Shown: piece after piece, positions 7,769 through 17,635 of the stretch | How positions within the stretch are numbered: the first letter of the stretch is position 1 | Layout of the letters: each line of letters opens with the position of its first letter | Origin: Firmicutes bacterium CAG:882 | GTDB taxonomy: Bacteria > Bacillota > Clostridia > Lachnospirales > Lachnospiraceae | DNA: 64,000 bases | Reading direction: 5' to 3' | Assembly: GCA_000435595.1 (NCBI GenBank) | Contig: FR895451.1 | Span: 1 to 64,000, forward strand | The notes under the pieces: generated by a model | What the model was told of the DNA's origin: nothing | Databases searched by the model: none | Seen by the model: only the letters and a program-made list of their open reading frames with translations | Translations under genes and position numbers: made by a program

Positions 7769-9160
7769 ATGAGATGTCTTAAGAAAATTCATGAACAGAA
7801 TAGCGGATTTTCTCTGATAGAGCTGCTTATCGCGATAGCGATACTTGCAATGCTGACCGTACCGCTTATGAATTCATTCATAATGTCGGGCAAGGTGACA
7901 CGAAACAGCAGAAGGCTTCAGAACGCTACGGCAGTGGCTCAAAGCATCACGGAGACAGTTAAACATACGACAGATAAGGCAGCACTTGAGGCTGCCCTTA
8001 AGTCGTTTCCGGGGGTATATGAGTTCCCGGCGGATTCTAAGACCGGTGAGACTTCACCGGAATATATCTTCAAGATTAACGGCGAGGACGGCGAGAGGTT
8101 CCGCGTGAGCGTGAATCTTACGCCTAAGACTGAGTATGACTATAAGGAGACAGATTTTGCAGACCTCTACAATGAGGCGAATGTTATATACAGTGAGCTT
8201 ATTCTGTATGATAATAAGGTAATTTCTCTCATGAAGAATCAGAAGATTCCGTATGGCACTTCGACTGCACCTGCAAAGTATAAGTGGGATGGCACAACAT
8301 GGATTACTGACAGTGTTACTGCTGATGATGTGGCACTCAGGGACACATTCGGCAACCTTATTGCCGACGAGTATGTGGGAAGTGCACCGGAAGGCATGAG
8401 CAGCTCTGATTTGACCGATATGTATGCAAAGCTTAAGAAGGAGAACATAGATAAGACGGTCACTGTTGTGGTGTCACAGGAGGGCAATGACTATAAGCTT
8501 GCGATTAACACCACATATTCGATAAAGTATGATGTTGTCTATCGTGCGGAGGATAAGGATGCCATTCCTGTTCCGGGGGGAAAGACACCGATGGCATTTT
8601 ACAGATGTATCGGGACGCTGGTATATCAGGCGGATGAGATTGTGCTCACCTTTGACAATGAAAAGCCGCTGTATTTTCTGTATGCCAAGGCTGAGGGCGG
8701 AAGAACTGAGGCGGACGGAACGGAAATCAGCGCCGATGTGAGACATTTTAACAGTGTGAAATATAATATAAAGATAGATGGAAGCGTTAACCTGGCTGAC
8801 GAGGACGGAAATGCAAGGAATGTCCTTCTTTATCTTGTCGAGCAGGCGGGAACAAGGCAGGAGGACAGCTTCAGTATCAACGTGGAAAACGACAGCTATA
8901 GTACAGCACTTGACATATATACGACAGAAAATTATAACAATCCGGCGGCTCCTGCGGATTCGACACTGACGATAGGAAAAACAGGGAAACACGTCGAGGT
9001 GTATTCGGTTAAGAATGAGAGCAATAAGGATAAACACATAGCGTACAACAAGGGCGATGAGATAACGGCTCTGTACAAGATAACAGTCAGCGTGGATTAT
9101 GATGTGAACCGTGACGGAAGCTATTCGGAACATGTATATTCCGTATCGACGGAGGATTGA
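7769..9160 (+). CDS. Minor pilin, PilV-like prepilin with large C-terminal domain
   Basis: ATG 7769, with AAGAGGTG upstream, gives a 463-residue prepilin. An in-frame start at 7673 exists but lies inside the repeat element. The leader MRCLKKIHEQNSG ends in Gly13 and the mature end is FSLIELLIAIAILA, with Glu at +5. The mature domain is far larger than a typical minor pilin and is beta-rich. Near the C-terminus DVNRDGSYSE resembles a calcium-binding acidic loop. It starts a run of four pilin-like genes, and its stop at 9160 is two bases before the next ATG. It is expected to join the tip or priming complex. The exact class (PilV or PilW) cannot be fixed by eye. Confidence 0.82.
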   Translation: MRCLKKIHEQNSGFSLIELLIAIAILAMLTVPLMNSFIMSGKVTRNSRRLQNATAVAQSITETVKHTTDKAALEAALKSFPGVYEFPADSKTGETSPEYIFKINGEDGERFRVSVNLTPKTEYDYKETDFADLYNEANVIYSELILYDNKVISLMKNQKIPYGTSTAPAKYKWDGTTWITDSVTADDVALRDTFGNLIADEYVGSAPEGMSSSDLTDMYAKLKKENIDKTVTVVVSQEGNDYKLAINTTYSIKYDVVYRAEDKDAIPVPGGKTPMAFYRCIGTLVYQADEIVLTFDNEKPLYFLYAKAEGGRTEADGTEISADVRHFNSVKYNIKIDGSVNLADEDGNARNVLLYLVEQAGTRQEDSFSINVENDSYSTALDIYTTENYNNPAAPADSTLTIGKTGKHVEVYSVKNESNKDKHIAYNKGDEITALYKITVSVDYDVNRDGSYSEHVYSVSTED

Positions 9161-9162
9161 GT

Positions 9163-11550
9163 ATGAAAATGAACGGAATTGGCAGATTAAAAGAAAATAA
9201 GGGTTCATCACTTATCATGGCATTGGTTGTGGTGTCATTTATAGCGGTTATCGCTATGACAATCACCACAATTTCACTTTCGTCGTATAAGATAAAGGCG
9301 ATGGAAGCTAAGACCAAGAATGCTTTTTACAATGCGGATATGGCTGTCGATGAGATATATGCGGGGCTTGCTTCTGATGCCTACAATGAACTTGCAGAGT
9401 CCTATGATTATGTTGTGAGCAATCTTTTGGAGGTTGACGGAAGTTCAATCACAATGATTGACAATGAGGCTGCCAACAAGCTGCTCCGCAATACTTATTT
9501 TCGCAATGCATGTTATTCCATCTTCGGCTCGAGCTATGATGTGTCGGACGGAAGCGTGAAGGATACGATTGATAATGAATTAACCGCGGGAAGTGCATTG
9601 TCATCCGTTGATTTGACCAGGCTTGCCGATAAGCTTGGCAGTTATATGTCGGACAACTATAAAGATGCGTCTGTGACGAATGTTGACGTCAGGGTGGCTA
9701 AGGCACCGCAGATTGTAATTATTGACGGAGTTATAAGCTCGATAGTCATAAAGGATGTGACCGTGACCTATGAGAACATCAAGACGGATTATTTTTCACA
9801 GATTACAACGGATTATGAGATTGTTTTTCCTGAGAAGGCGAATATAAATATAGTTGATGACAGCAGTGATATTCTGCTTTCCTTTAAAGATTATTCGTTT
9901 GTGGCAAATAAGAACATCAATTCCATGGGTGCAGTCACCGTAAACGGCGGAATATATGGAAATCTGGGAATCAATACCTTCGGCACTGCAGAATCACCAA
10001 GTCTGTTAAGACTTACCGTGAATGGAGGAAATATTGTGACCAACAAAAAGGTGCTTCTTGGCTCTGCTTCGGCAATTTCACTTAGCAACGGAAGAATATG
10101 GGCGGACAATATCGAGCTTACAGGGGCAGACCTCGTGATTGGTGCGGATGCCTCGGCTTATGTGGCGGATGATCTGACGCTTACACAGGACACAAAGAAT
10201 AATTCCGTGACCGTAAGCGGCGACTATTATGGTTACAGCATAGAGGGCTATGGTGTCTCAAGCGACAGTGCAACTCCTGCGAAGAGCAGTGCAATTATTA
10301 TCAACAGCAGGAGCTCAACGCTCAACTTTTCCAATATTAAGACACTTGTTCTCGGAGGCTACGGCTGGGTTGTATACAATGAGGGAACAGATGCGCCGGG
10401 AGACGAGAGCTATTACAGAACGGGAGAGTCGATAGCGGTAAGATACACTCAGACTGCTTATGTACTTCCGGCTTCATGGAATGGAATCATAGACTCTAAT
10501 TTCTTTGCCAAGGGACTTCTCAATTCGGCACAGCCGGTAATTGCCAATACGCTTAGCGACGGAACGACCGAGTATTACTATAATTTCAGGAGCGGGGATG
10601 CGGCTGCAAGCTTTTACAGAGCACTCTATGACGATGAACTTTTTGCCGGGCTATGTGCCTCGGCTCATATAACAGGCACGGATAATTTGAGCGCGGCATC
10701 CGATATAAGGATAAGAATAAGGGATATTGTAAATGAGGCATATTCGGAATTCCTGAATTCATCGGGCAGCGGACCTGCCATCACCATAAACCCTTCGGCG
10801 CGTGTGTATGAGAAGGGAATAATAAGAGACAATGCAACAGCTGTCAACGAATACAACGGTGTCGGTGATGAGCTTGTGAAAGTGTTATACGATAATTCAA
10901 GGTGGAGACAGACGATAATCGGAAGTCTTCTCATCGAGCTTGAGGATGACTGGATGTATGTGGAGAGGGAGTGGACTCCTGTCACGGTACATTCGCCAAT
11001 CAATTACGGCTCAATGCGTTTTTCATATAAGATTAAGTCTGAGGATGAGCTTAACAACGGTGCGGTGGATAATATACTGCTCGGAAAGGGAAGAATTGCC
11101 GAGGCCGGAAGTGCATACTACTATGTTGAGAATGAGGATGGCTGCAATGCAGAGGATTACATGGTATATGTGACAAAGGGAGATGTAAGACTCAGCACGT
11201 CCTTAGACGGCAGGGCACCACGCAAGGGAATCCTTATTGTTGACGGGGATGTCGTTGCGGATCAGGATTTTACGGGCTGTATAATTGCGACGGGTGATAT
11301 CAGGATTGAGGGCGGAACTTACACGGCACAGCCTGAGCTTGTGGAAAATATTTTAAAGACACTCACAGGAGTGCGAGGCTATTTTGACGGAAGTAATGTC
11401 ATTGATATAGGAAAGCATGGAGGATATAACGATGGAGCACATGCTAAGAAGCCGGATGAAGAGGCGAAGGGAAATCTTAACAGCTATCAGGCTTCGGACT
11501 GCATCAATATAGCTAACTACAGAAGAAGTGCGGCTTCCGATGCGGAGTAG
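9163..11550 (+). CDS. PilX-like minor pilin/assembly protein, very large
   Basis: ATG 9163 follows GGAGG (9151-9155) with ideal spacing; an in-frame TTG at 9157 is less likely. The 795-residue product begins MKMNGIGRLKENKG and then SSLIMALVVVSFIAVIAM. This is a pilin-like helix lacking the +5 glutamate, as is usual for PilX/GspK-type proteins. The helix is followed by a YNADMAVDEIYAGL region typical of PilX N-termini. Residues about 240-340 have a repetitive VNGG/LSNGR/GADL pattern that suggests a right-handed beta-helix. Most PilX proteins are near 200 residues, so the size is notable. It lies between two prepilin genes and probably belongs to the same tip complex. Confidence 0.75.
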   Translation: MKMNGIGRLKENKGSSLIMALVVVSFIAVIAMTITTISLSSYKIKAMEAKTKNAFYNADMAVDEIYAGLASDAYNELAESYDYVVSNLLEVDGSSITMIDNEAANKLLRNTYFRNACYSIFGSSYDVSDGSVKDTIDNELTAGSALSSVDLTRLADKLGSYMSDNYKDASVTNVDVRVAKAPQIVIIDGVISSIVIKDVTVTYENIKTDYFSQITTDYEIVFPEKANINIVDDSSDILLSFKDYSFVANKNINSMGAVTVNGGIYGNLGINTFGTAESPSLLRLTVNGGNIVTNKKVLLGSASAISLSNGRIWADNIELTGADLVIGADASAYVADDLTLTQDTKNNSVTVSGDYYGYSIEGYGVSSDSATPAKSSAIIINSRSSTLNFSNIKTLVLGGYGWVVYNEGTDAPGDESYYRTGESIAVRYTQTAYVLPASWNGIIDSNFFAKGLLNSAQPVIANTLSDGTTEYYYNFRSGDAAASFYRALYDDELFAGLCASAHITGTDNLSAASDIRIRIRDIVNEAYSEFLNSSGSGPAITINPSARVYEKGIIRDNATAVNEYNGVGDELVKVLYDNSRWRQTIIGSLLIELEDDWMYVEREWTPVTVHSPINYGSMRFSYKIKSEDELNNGAVDNILLGKGRIAEAGSAYYYVENEDGCNAEDYMVYVTKGDVRLSTSLDGRAPRKGILIVDGDVVADQDFTGCIIATGDIRIEGGTYTAQPELVENILKTLTGVRGYFDGSNVIDIGKHGGYNDGAHAKKPDEEAKGNLNSYQASDCINIANYRRSAASDAE

Positions 11551-11599
11551 CAGGCTGAATCAGAATTGCAGGATTAAAGAAATGAAGGAGTATGCCGAT

Positions 11600-12145
11600 A
11601 TGGATAACAGGGACAGAGGCTTTTCACTAATTGAATTATTGGTTGTTATTGCCATTCTCGGTATATTTATCGGTGCGTCATTTGCAACGGTAGGGCTTGT
11701 GCAGGCGGGAAATATGACAAGCGTGACAAAGAACATAGCGTCGGGAATGCAGGAGACAAGGCAGAAGACCATGACGCAGAATCTTGCGGGCGGTTTTTCA
11801 TTCTCTGTATTCACTGATTCGGAGCAGAATGCAGGCATGACGATAACAAAAAATGCCGTGAAAAATGCCGCGGGAGATGTGGTAACGCCCGCTGTCAATA
11901 CAACGACAGAGCTTAAAAGATGCCGGCTCTTCTATTCGAACAACGGGGCTGAATCGGCTGAGATAAGCGGATTCGTGATGACCTTTGATGCGTCCACGGG
12001 CGCCATAAAGAGTTTTGAGTATACGCTCGCCTCGGGCGGAACCGTCACCCAGCAGTCAGGAAACGGTGTTATAAGAGCTGAGCATGGCAAAAAGGAGAGC
12101 AAGCTTACGATTTTTTTCGCGACCGGAAAGTATGAAGTCAAATAG
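11600..12145 (+). CDS. Minor pilin, FimT/GspH-like prepilin
   Basis: ATG 11600, nine bases after AAGGAG (11585-11590), gives 181 residues with the very short leader MDNRDRG. The mature N-terminus is FSLIELLVVIAILG with Glu at +5. An earlier in-frame start at 11582 lies just ahead of the AAGGAG and has no site of its own. After the helix comes a 140-residue beta-rich domain, consistent with the FimT/GspH/FimU size class. It is the third of four consecutive pilin-like genes and sits 49 bases after the PilX-like gene. Confidence 0.82.
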   Translation: MDNRDRGFSLIELLVVIAILGIFIGASFATVGLVQAGNMTSVTKNIASGMQETRQKTMTQNLAGGFSFSVFTDSEQNAGMTITKNAVKNAAGDVVTPAVNTTTELKRCRLFYSNNGAESAEISGFVMTFDASTGAIKSFEYTLASGGTVTQQSGNGVIRAEHGKKESKLTIFFATGKYEVK

Positions 12146-12156
12146 AGAGGTTATAT

Positions 12157-12801
12157 ATGGATGCTTCTAATAAGAATAAACAGAATATAGTCTCAGACAA
12201 CAGAGGAATAACGCTCATCGAACTTCTTATAGGAATTGCAATAATGGGTATAGTTTCTTCGATGATTTCTGTTATAATGGTTGGAGGAACGAATTTTTTC
12301 AGGAAACAGAGTGCAACGATTGATTTACAGAATGATTCCCAGCTTATAACCTCCTCAATGTCTGCCGCAATACTTGAGGGGACTGATTTTACGCTTCAGG
12401 AGAAGCATATGGACGGAAGAACCGTTCTGTACTTCACGACGGGAGCGGCACCTGCGGAGGGTGAGGACAGTGTAGCAAGACAGTATATATGGGTTGAGGA
12501 GAGTCCTTTCGGTGATAAGAATTACCTGTATATATATGCCGCGGGGGCGACGGTTGATTACAATAAGGGAAACTGCATATCAGAGCTTGTCACTTATCTG
12601 GATATAAGTGCGAAGGCATTGGAAAAAGCCGAAGATGCCGGCAGCACGATATATACATATAATACCGTAAAGGAAGCTTCAAGGGTTGACAGTATATGTG
12701 TGAGCTTCACACTCGCCAACTCCAAGGATGAAGTGACACAGAGTATTGAGATTAAGCCTAGAAATACATCGGCAGGATACAAAAAGCTTGATGCCGAATA
12801 A
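12157..12801 (+). CDS. Minor pilin, PilW/GspJ-like prepilin
   Basis: The 214-residue prepilin begins 11 bases after the previous gene. The leader is MDASNKNKQNIVSDNRG and the mature end ITLIELLIGIAIMG has Glu at +5 (first residue Ile rather than Phe, which PilD tolerates in minor pilins). The size and the NFFRKQSATIDLQNDSQL pattern after the helix fit the PilW/GspJ class. It is the last pilin-like gene before the giant exported protein, the same place that a PilY1 gene follows minor pilins in Proteobacteria. Confidence 0.8.
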   Translation: MDASNKNKQNIVSDNRGITLIELLIGIAIMGIVSSMISVIMVGGTNFFRKQSATIDLQNDSQLITSSMSAAILEGTDFTLQEKHMDGRTVLYFTTGAAPAEGEDSVARQYIWVEESPFGDKNYLYIYAAGATVDYNKGNCISELVTYLDISAKALEKAEDAGSTIYTYNTVKEASRVDSICVSFTLANSKDEVTQSIEIKPRNTSAGYKKLDAE

Positions 12802-12841
12802 TATATGGACGGAACACTAATTTATGAAGGAAAGTGAGCGG

Positions 12842-15800
12842 ATGTCTATGAGAAATATGAGATTTATCAAAAATGCGGCAAAGAGAATAGGAGCCTTTGT
12901 ACTTGCACTTGTTACGGCGGTTTCGGTTATGCCGATTCATAGAGTTCAGGCGGAGAAAAAGACGGTTGTTAATGCGGATGTGAGCAGCAGTGTTCAAAGA
13001 GCGGTCGATGCGGGACTTAAGAATAATGTCAACAGTGACAGTGTAATAAGAGCCGTCCTTGACGATATCGAGGAGCTTCCACAGTATGGAAATTCGAATT
13101 TCACATCGCTTGAACGCGGAAGCGTTGAAAGACCGTTTGTCATTCTTGAGATAGTTCCGGCTGAGGAGTGCGGTGAGTACGGATACCTTGTGGCGGGCTG
13201 TGAGCCTGTGCGCACGGGGGACATGTTTGGCGGAAGCCTGCTTACTTCCATTGCCAGTATGAACACCTGTGATGTAAGACAGATAAGTGAGAATACATAT
13301 TTCTTTGAGGACGAGAAGGAAGGTCAGAGAAAGTATTACAATAACTTCAGTGAATCAGACTGGAATTACAGGGTAAAAGAGGCATGCAGAACCGAGCTGT
13401 CTCACAACGGATATTATGAGTATGTCGGTGACGGAAGCGGATGCTTTGACCTTGCCGATGCAGATACACTTACAATGAAGAAGACTGCAGTGGGAGAAGG
13501 TGCCTACATCTGGCATACGGTCAACAGCTTCGAGGCTTCTGACTATTCAGGGGTTGTTTTTGACGGAACGATGGCTGATACCGAGGCTGTGAAGGGTGCG
13601 AGAATCTACACGACAAGAACGAGCAGTAATACGGATAAGGTTGTAAATGTCGCCCAGTATTATTATTCATACAAGAACAGGGAGATGTTCCTCACGGATA
13701 CGCTGATCATGTCACAGGAGGCAGCTTCACGGTATTCATGTGTTATTAAGACGATAACGGCGGATGAACTCAACAGTACACCTGACTGGATTGACTATGC
13801 CGACCTTATATATATCTTTCCGGGCAATCATATGGATGCGGTCATCAATATATGGAAGAGCGATGTGGCAGGTGAGACAGCCAACCGTCTCGGACATACA
13901 TCGGCTGTAACATCATACCCGCTAAACAGCTTTGAGATTAATGATATTTCGGCGGCGGCTGCCTTAAAGATTTTCGACAGGGTGTCAGCGACAAATAACT
14001 TTGCCTCAATCATAATTGACAACAGACTTTATGATTTGAACCAGAACACATATACATCAGCCTCCAAGGCAAATACATCCGCTGTGATGAATGTATATGA
14101 CTGGAATCTGAGAGATACCGGAAAGGACTATACAATTCCGGGAGGAACGTGCAAAAATAACGTGTACAAGATGTGCATGATGCTTATTTCGCTCAATCCG
14201 AATCTTGTAAAACAGTTGTATCTGCAGCCGGGAAATGAGATTATCAAGGATATGAACGGAACACTTGTCGATACGCTTCATGACGGAATCGCGGCGGAAT
14301 ACTGGTCGGGATATACGTTACAGCTTGTGGACAGAACTTATACAGGAGACGTTTACAGCTATTCGACAAGATACGATAACTGGACTGCCACGGGAAGCTG
14401 CGGCAATCCGAGCAGTCAGAACTTCAAGACCTTTGTAAGTGACCATATATATACATACAACGGTAACAGCAGCGTGGCAATGAATTTTGTGGGCGGACTT
14501 ATCGGCTCGGATAAGCAGACAAATACCTGGGGCGGAACCGATTATATCTACAGCGATTTCAGGGAGCATCTTGCCGATACGGCAGACAGGACAGGGTATG
14601 ACGAGTCGGTGGGAGCCGATTCATCGGATGCGGTGCGTTACATTCTCGGTGTTGCGGGAAAGAATCCTTATTTTGGAGATGATAGAACACTAAAGATTCT
14701 CGACATTGAGCCGGGGGTCGGACTTGATACGTCAAGCAGACCTGACTGGGTTCTGACGGCTAGTTATATAAGAAAGCTGCTTCCTGATTTTGCGGGAAAA
14801 ATTGAGATAACACATCAGACGACGGCTGAATTCGTTGGCAGGATTGAAGACTTGAACAGTGAATACAATCTTATATATGTAGGACTTGATACCGGGGCTT
14901 TCAATACCAAAAACAACGCGCAGGTGACACTCAACAACGGTTCAAGTTCATGGGGGAATACGATAACGGACTTTAATGACAACAGCCTTGACGGAAAGAT
15001 ATATTTCCACATCGGAGATAGGATGGTGTCATCCTGCTATACGGGAGATAATCGTAGCCGTTCGATGAAGTTTCTCTACAACGTGAGCACGGGAAGCGTC
15101 GTCAACAGCGAGGAACTGAGATTCCCGGGCAATGATATAACCAATATCAAGAAGCAGGAGCTCATAAGCTATATTGAGTCGGGAAGACCGATTGTTACGG
15201 AGCAGTATCTGTATAATCTTGAGAAGTTCTTTATAGATGAGAACTCCAATATATACAGCCTGGTGAACAGCTACAGGAACACGGAGGATTCAATAAACGG
15301 AATATTCGTGTCCACAGACAGCAGAATCTGCAGCATTGTGAGAAATCAGGTACAGGGAGTGACATTTACAGCAATGCCTGCTCTATATAACGGAAATACG
15401 GTCAGCAGTTCGAATCCTACGATATCAAATCCTAACTATCTGCCGACGAACTCCGACGGCAACGCATATATGGAATTCAGATTCAATGTGGTTGATGCCG
15501 GATACAACTACCGCATATACGTTGATCAGGATAAGGACAGCAAGTTCACGGCTTCCGAGGTGGTCAAGGAGGGCGTTGCATCAGTCGGTGGGAACATCTG
15601 CACCTACGATGTGGCATCAAGTATCGTGGGAGTCGTACAGTGGAAGATAGAAGTATACAGACTTGACAATTCCAATATAAGATATACGCAGACCGGCTCC
15701 TCGGCAGTCAGAATCCGCTCAACCGATGAGAAGAAGCAGCTCAAGGTTCTTCAGATTATGCCTAAGAACGACGGCGGTCTGCTGAATCTTCAGAATGATG

Positions 15801-17395
15801 CACTGTTTAAGGACAGATACAGCAGCCTCAATGATTTTGAGGTTACTGTCAGGACAATCACTTGGGCTGACTTTGAGAAATTCTTTGCAGGAAGCGGATT
15901 CACCTTCGACTTATCGGCGGATATAAGCAGCACCAACCCTGGTTCGGAGGCTCTTGCCGCGGCATCCGATGAGTATGATGCCTATGGAAGAGTAATAAAG
16001 TCTGAGCTTGATGGTAAAAAGATTGGAAAGCTCAGCGACTACAACATGATTATTGTAGGCTTCGGAGACTGCTATGGAAGTGTTGACTTAAGTAATGACA
16101 ACGGAGCTGTCGAGTATCTTCAGTACTACACCGAGCTCGGAAAGAGTATTCTCTACACCCATGATATAACATCCATGTACAATCTTAAGGATTTGAGCGG
16201 CAGGAAGGTGTTCGGATACACGGCAAATGCCATGCTGCGTGATATAATAGGAATGAACAGATACAAGGCGGTAAGCAGTGAGCTGAGCACGGCTATGAGG
16301 GATGCTCTCATAAGATATCAGAGCACGGGAACCTATGACGACATTGCATTGGCAGAGAAGCAGGGCTTCACATACTATACCATGAAGAGACTTGGCTGGA
16401 CCAATGCATCATACAATGCCAACTCGGGAAATAAGCTTCCGTACAGATATATGATAACCAATCCGCAGGGCAATGCAGTTGTGACTGAGAATTACACCTC
16501 ACAGACAACCGGCTTTGCAAATACGAACGATATTACAACGACGGCGACTAAGGTTAATGAGGGGCAGGTAACGACATACCCTTACACAATATCCGATGTG
16601 CTTCCTATTGCAGCCACACATGGTCAATGGTATCAGCTTAATATGGAGGATCCGGAGGTTACTGTATGGTACTGCTTGTCAGACCCGCTTGCGAGCGGTA
16701 ATTCGGGAACGGGAAGTGCAAGAAGCACATCATCTGCGGAAAACGGAGACGGAAGCGCACTCACTTATGGCGTATCGCCTAATGATGTAGCTAACAACTA
16801 CTACATATACAGCAAGGGAAATATCTTTTACTCAGGTGTAGGTCATTCCAGGGTCAACGGAGATATGGAAGCCAAGCTTTTTGTCAACACCATGATTGCG
16901 GCATACAGGCTAAGCTATGACGCGCCTACGGTAAAGATAGAGAAGGCTGAGCTCACGGCTGAGACGGGAAGTTCCATGAACAGTGCCTATGACCTCAATG
17001 TAGATAAGCTGAGCGGTAACGATTATTCGTCAGATGTGCCTGATGAGTATGCAGATTATGTCCGCATATACTTCAGACCGGAGGATATGAGCTTCTCCAA
17101 CAACATTGATGTCCGTATATCCTATGCCAAGAAAGACGGAACAAGGGGATATATATCTGAAATATGGACAGCCGAGGCGGATGCTGATGAAGTATCAGGC
17201 ACGGTGCATGTGGCAGGAGCAGACAATTACTTTGGAGCACTTAAGAACAATAAGCTGTACTATTACTATTATTCTAAGTCTGATATAAGAAATGTGGGTA
17301 ACACATTTATGCATGAGGTTAACAACAACAGGTCATCGGATGTTGGTCTTACTTACCTCAGGATGAATCTTCAGACCTTGTACTATCTTGATTAA
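12842..17395 (+). CDS. Giant exported protein, probable DUF5057 family; candidate pilus-tip protein
   Basis: ATG 12842 (AAGGA ten bases upstream) gives 1517 residues; ATG 12824 would add six. A signal peptide is clear: basic start, hydrophobic stretch GAFVLALVTAVSVMP, cleavage after VQA. The opening PFVILEIVPAEE, followed by GYLVAGCEP, matches the pattern I recall for DUF5057. Three modules each begin with a similar strand: FVILEIVP (about residue 99), LKILDIEPG (617) and LKVLQIMP (967). Each is followed later by a strand such as DLIYIFPGN, NLIYVGLD or NMIIVGFG. Between modules 2 and 3 lies a beta domain with the EF-hand-like loop DQDKDSKFTASE (about 895-906). There is no sortase motif or C-terminal anchor. 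It is the last gene before a terminator. A role at the pilus tip is inference from position. Confidence 0.65.
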   Translation: MSMRNMRFIKNAAKRIGAFVLALVTAVSVMPIHRVQAEKKTVVNADVSSSVQRAVDAGLKNNVNSDSVIRAVLDDIEELPQYGNSNFTSLERGSVERPFVILEIVPAEECGEYGYLVAGCEPVRTGDMFGGSLLTSIASMNTCDVRQISENTYFFEDEKEGQRKYYNNFSESDWNYRVKEACRTELSHNGYYEYVGDGSGCFDLADADTLTMKKTAVGEGAYIWHTVNSFEASDYSGVVFDGTMADTEAVKGARIYTTRTSSNTDKVVNVAQYYYSYKNREMFLTDTLIMSQEAASRYSCVIKTITADELNSTPDWIDYADLIYIFPGNHMDAVINIWKSDVAGETANRLGHTSAVTSYPLNSFEINDISAAAALKIFDRVSATNNFASIIIDNRLYDLNQNTYTSASKANTSAVMNVYDWNLRDTGKDYTIPGGTCKNNVYKMCMMLISLNPNLVKQLYLQPGNEIIKDMNGTLVDTLHDGIAAEYWSGYTLQLVDRTYTGDVYSYSTRYDNWTATGSCGNPSSQNFKTFVSDHIYTYNGNSSVAMNFVGGLIGSDKQTNTWGGTDYIYSDFREHLADTADRTGYDESVGADSSDAVRYILGVAGKNPYFGDDRTLKILDIEPGVGLDTSSRPDWVLTASYIRKLLPDFAGKIEITHQTTAEFVGRIEDLNSEYNLIYVGLDTGAFNTKNNAQVTLNNGSSSWGNTITDFNDNSLDGKIYFHIGDRMVSSCYTGDNRSRSMKFLYNVSTGSVVNSEELRFPGNDITNIKKQELISYIESGRPIVTEQYLYNLEKFFIDENSNIYSLVNSYRNTEDSINGIFVSTDSRICSIVRNQVQGVTFTAMPALYNGNTVSSSNPTISNPNYLPTNSDGNAYMEFRFNVVDAGYNYRIYVDQDKDSKFTASEVVKEGVASVGGNICTYDVASSIVGVVQWKIEVYRLDNSNIRYTQTGSSAVRIRSTDEKKQLKVLQIMPKNDGGLLNLQNDALFKDRYSSLNDFEVTVRTITWADFEKFFAGSGFTFDLSADISSTNPGSEALAAASDEYDAYGRVIKSELDGKKIGKLSDYNMIIVGFGDCYGSVDLSNDNGAVEYLQYYTELGKSILYTHDITSMYNLKDLSGRKVFGYTANAMLRDIIGMNRYKAVSSELSTAMRDALIRYQSTGTYDDIALAEKQGFTYYTMKRLGWTNASYNANSGNKLPYRYMITNPQGNAVVTENYTSQTTGFANTNDITTTATKVNEGQVTTYPYTISDVLPIAATHGQWYQLNMEDPEVTVWYCLSDPLASGNSGTGSARSTSSAENGDGSALTYGVSPNDVANNYYIYSKGNIFYSGVGHSRVNGDMEAKLFVNTMIAAYRLSYDAPTVKIEKAELTAETGSSMNSAYDLNVDKLSGNDYSSDVPDEYADYVRIYFRPEDMSFSNNIDVRISYAKKDGTRGYISEIWTAEADADEVSGTVHVAGADNYFGALKNNKLYYYYYSKSDIRNVGNTFMHEVNNNRSSDVGLTYLRMNLQTLYYLD

Positions 17396-17415
17396 CAAGC
17401 CTTATGATGAATACG

Positions 17416-17447
17416 GTCCCGGAAATATACCGGGACTGTATTTTTTT
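17416..17447 (+). terminator. Intrinsic terminator of the pilus locus
   Basis: GTCCCGG (17416-17422) pairs with CCGGGAC (17430-17436) around a 7-base AT-rich loop, followed by TGTATTTTTTT. It begins about 20 bases after the stop codon of the giant exported protein. Confidence 0.85.
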
Positions 17448-17468
17448 GGTATTTTTGTCAAAAATATA

Positions 17469-17497
17469 TTGTCAATAACCAAAAGATATGCTATATT
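17469..17497 (+). promoter_or_regulatory. Sigma-A promoter for comM-dprA-topA
   Basis: TTGTCA (17469-17474), a 17-base spacer, then TATATT (17492-17497). The predicted start is near 17504, giving a leader of about 130 bases. The rest of the gap 17396-17635 shows the terminator and no other clear structure. Confidence 0.65.
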
Positions 17498-17635
17498 AGT
17501 CACAAAGCATAGTTCTTATATTCTATTATTCAATTCTGCCGAGGATGGTCCCGGCGGTTCATTTAATCAGAAGTTCATGCTTTTATTTCCACTGTGATAT
17601 GGAACATTTTATAATTTTATATGGAGGACATGCGT

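Noticed and set aside
12824..12841. Earlier start codon for the giant exported protein
   Set aside because: Six residues only, with a weaker ribosome site. It cannot be excluded, and the signal peptide is intact either way.
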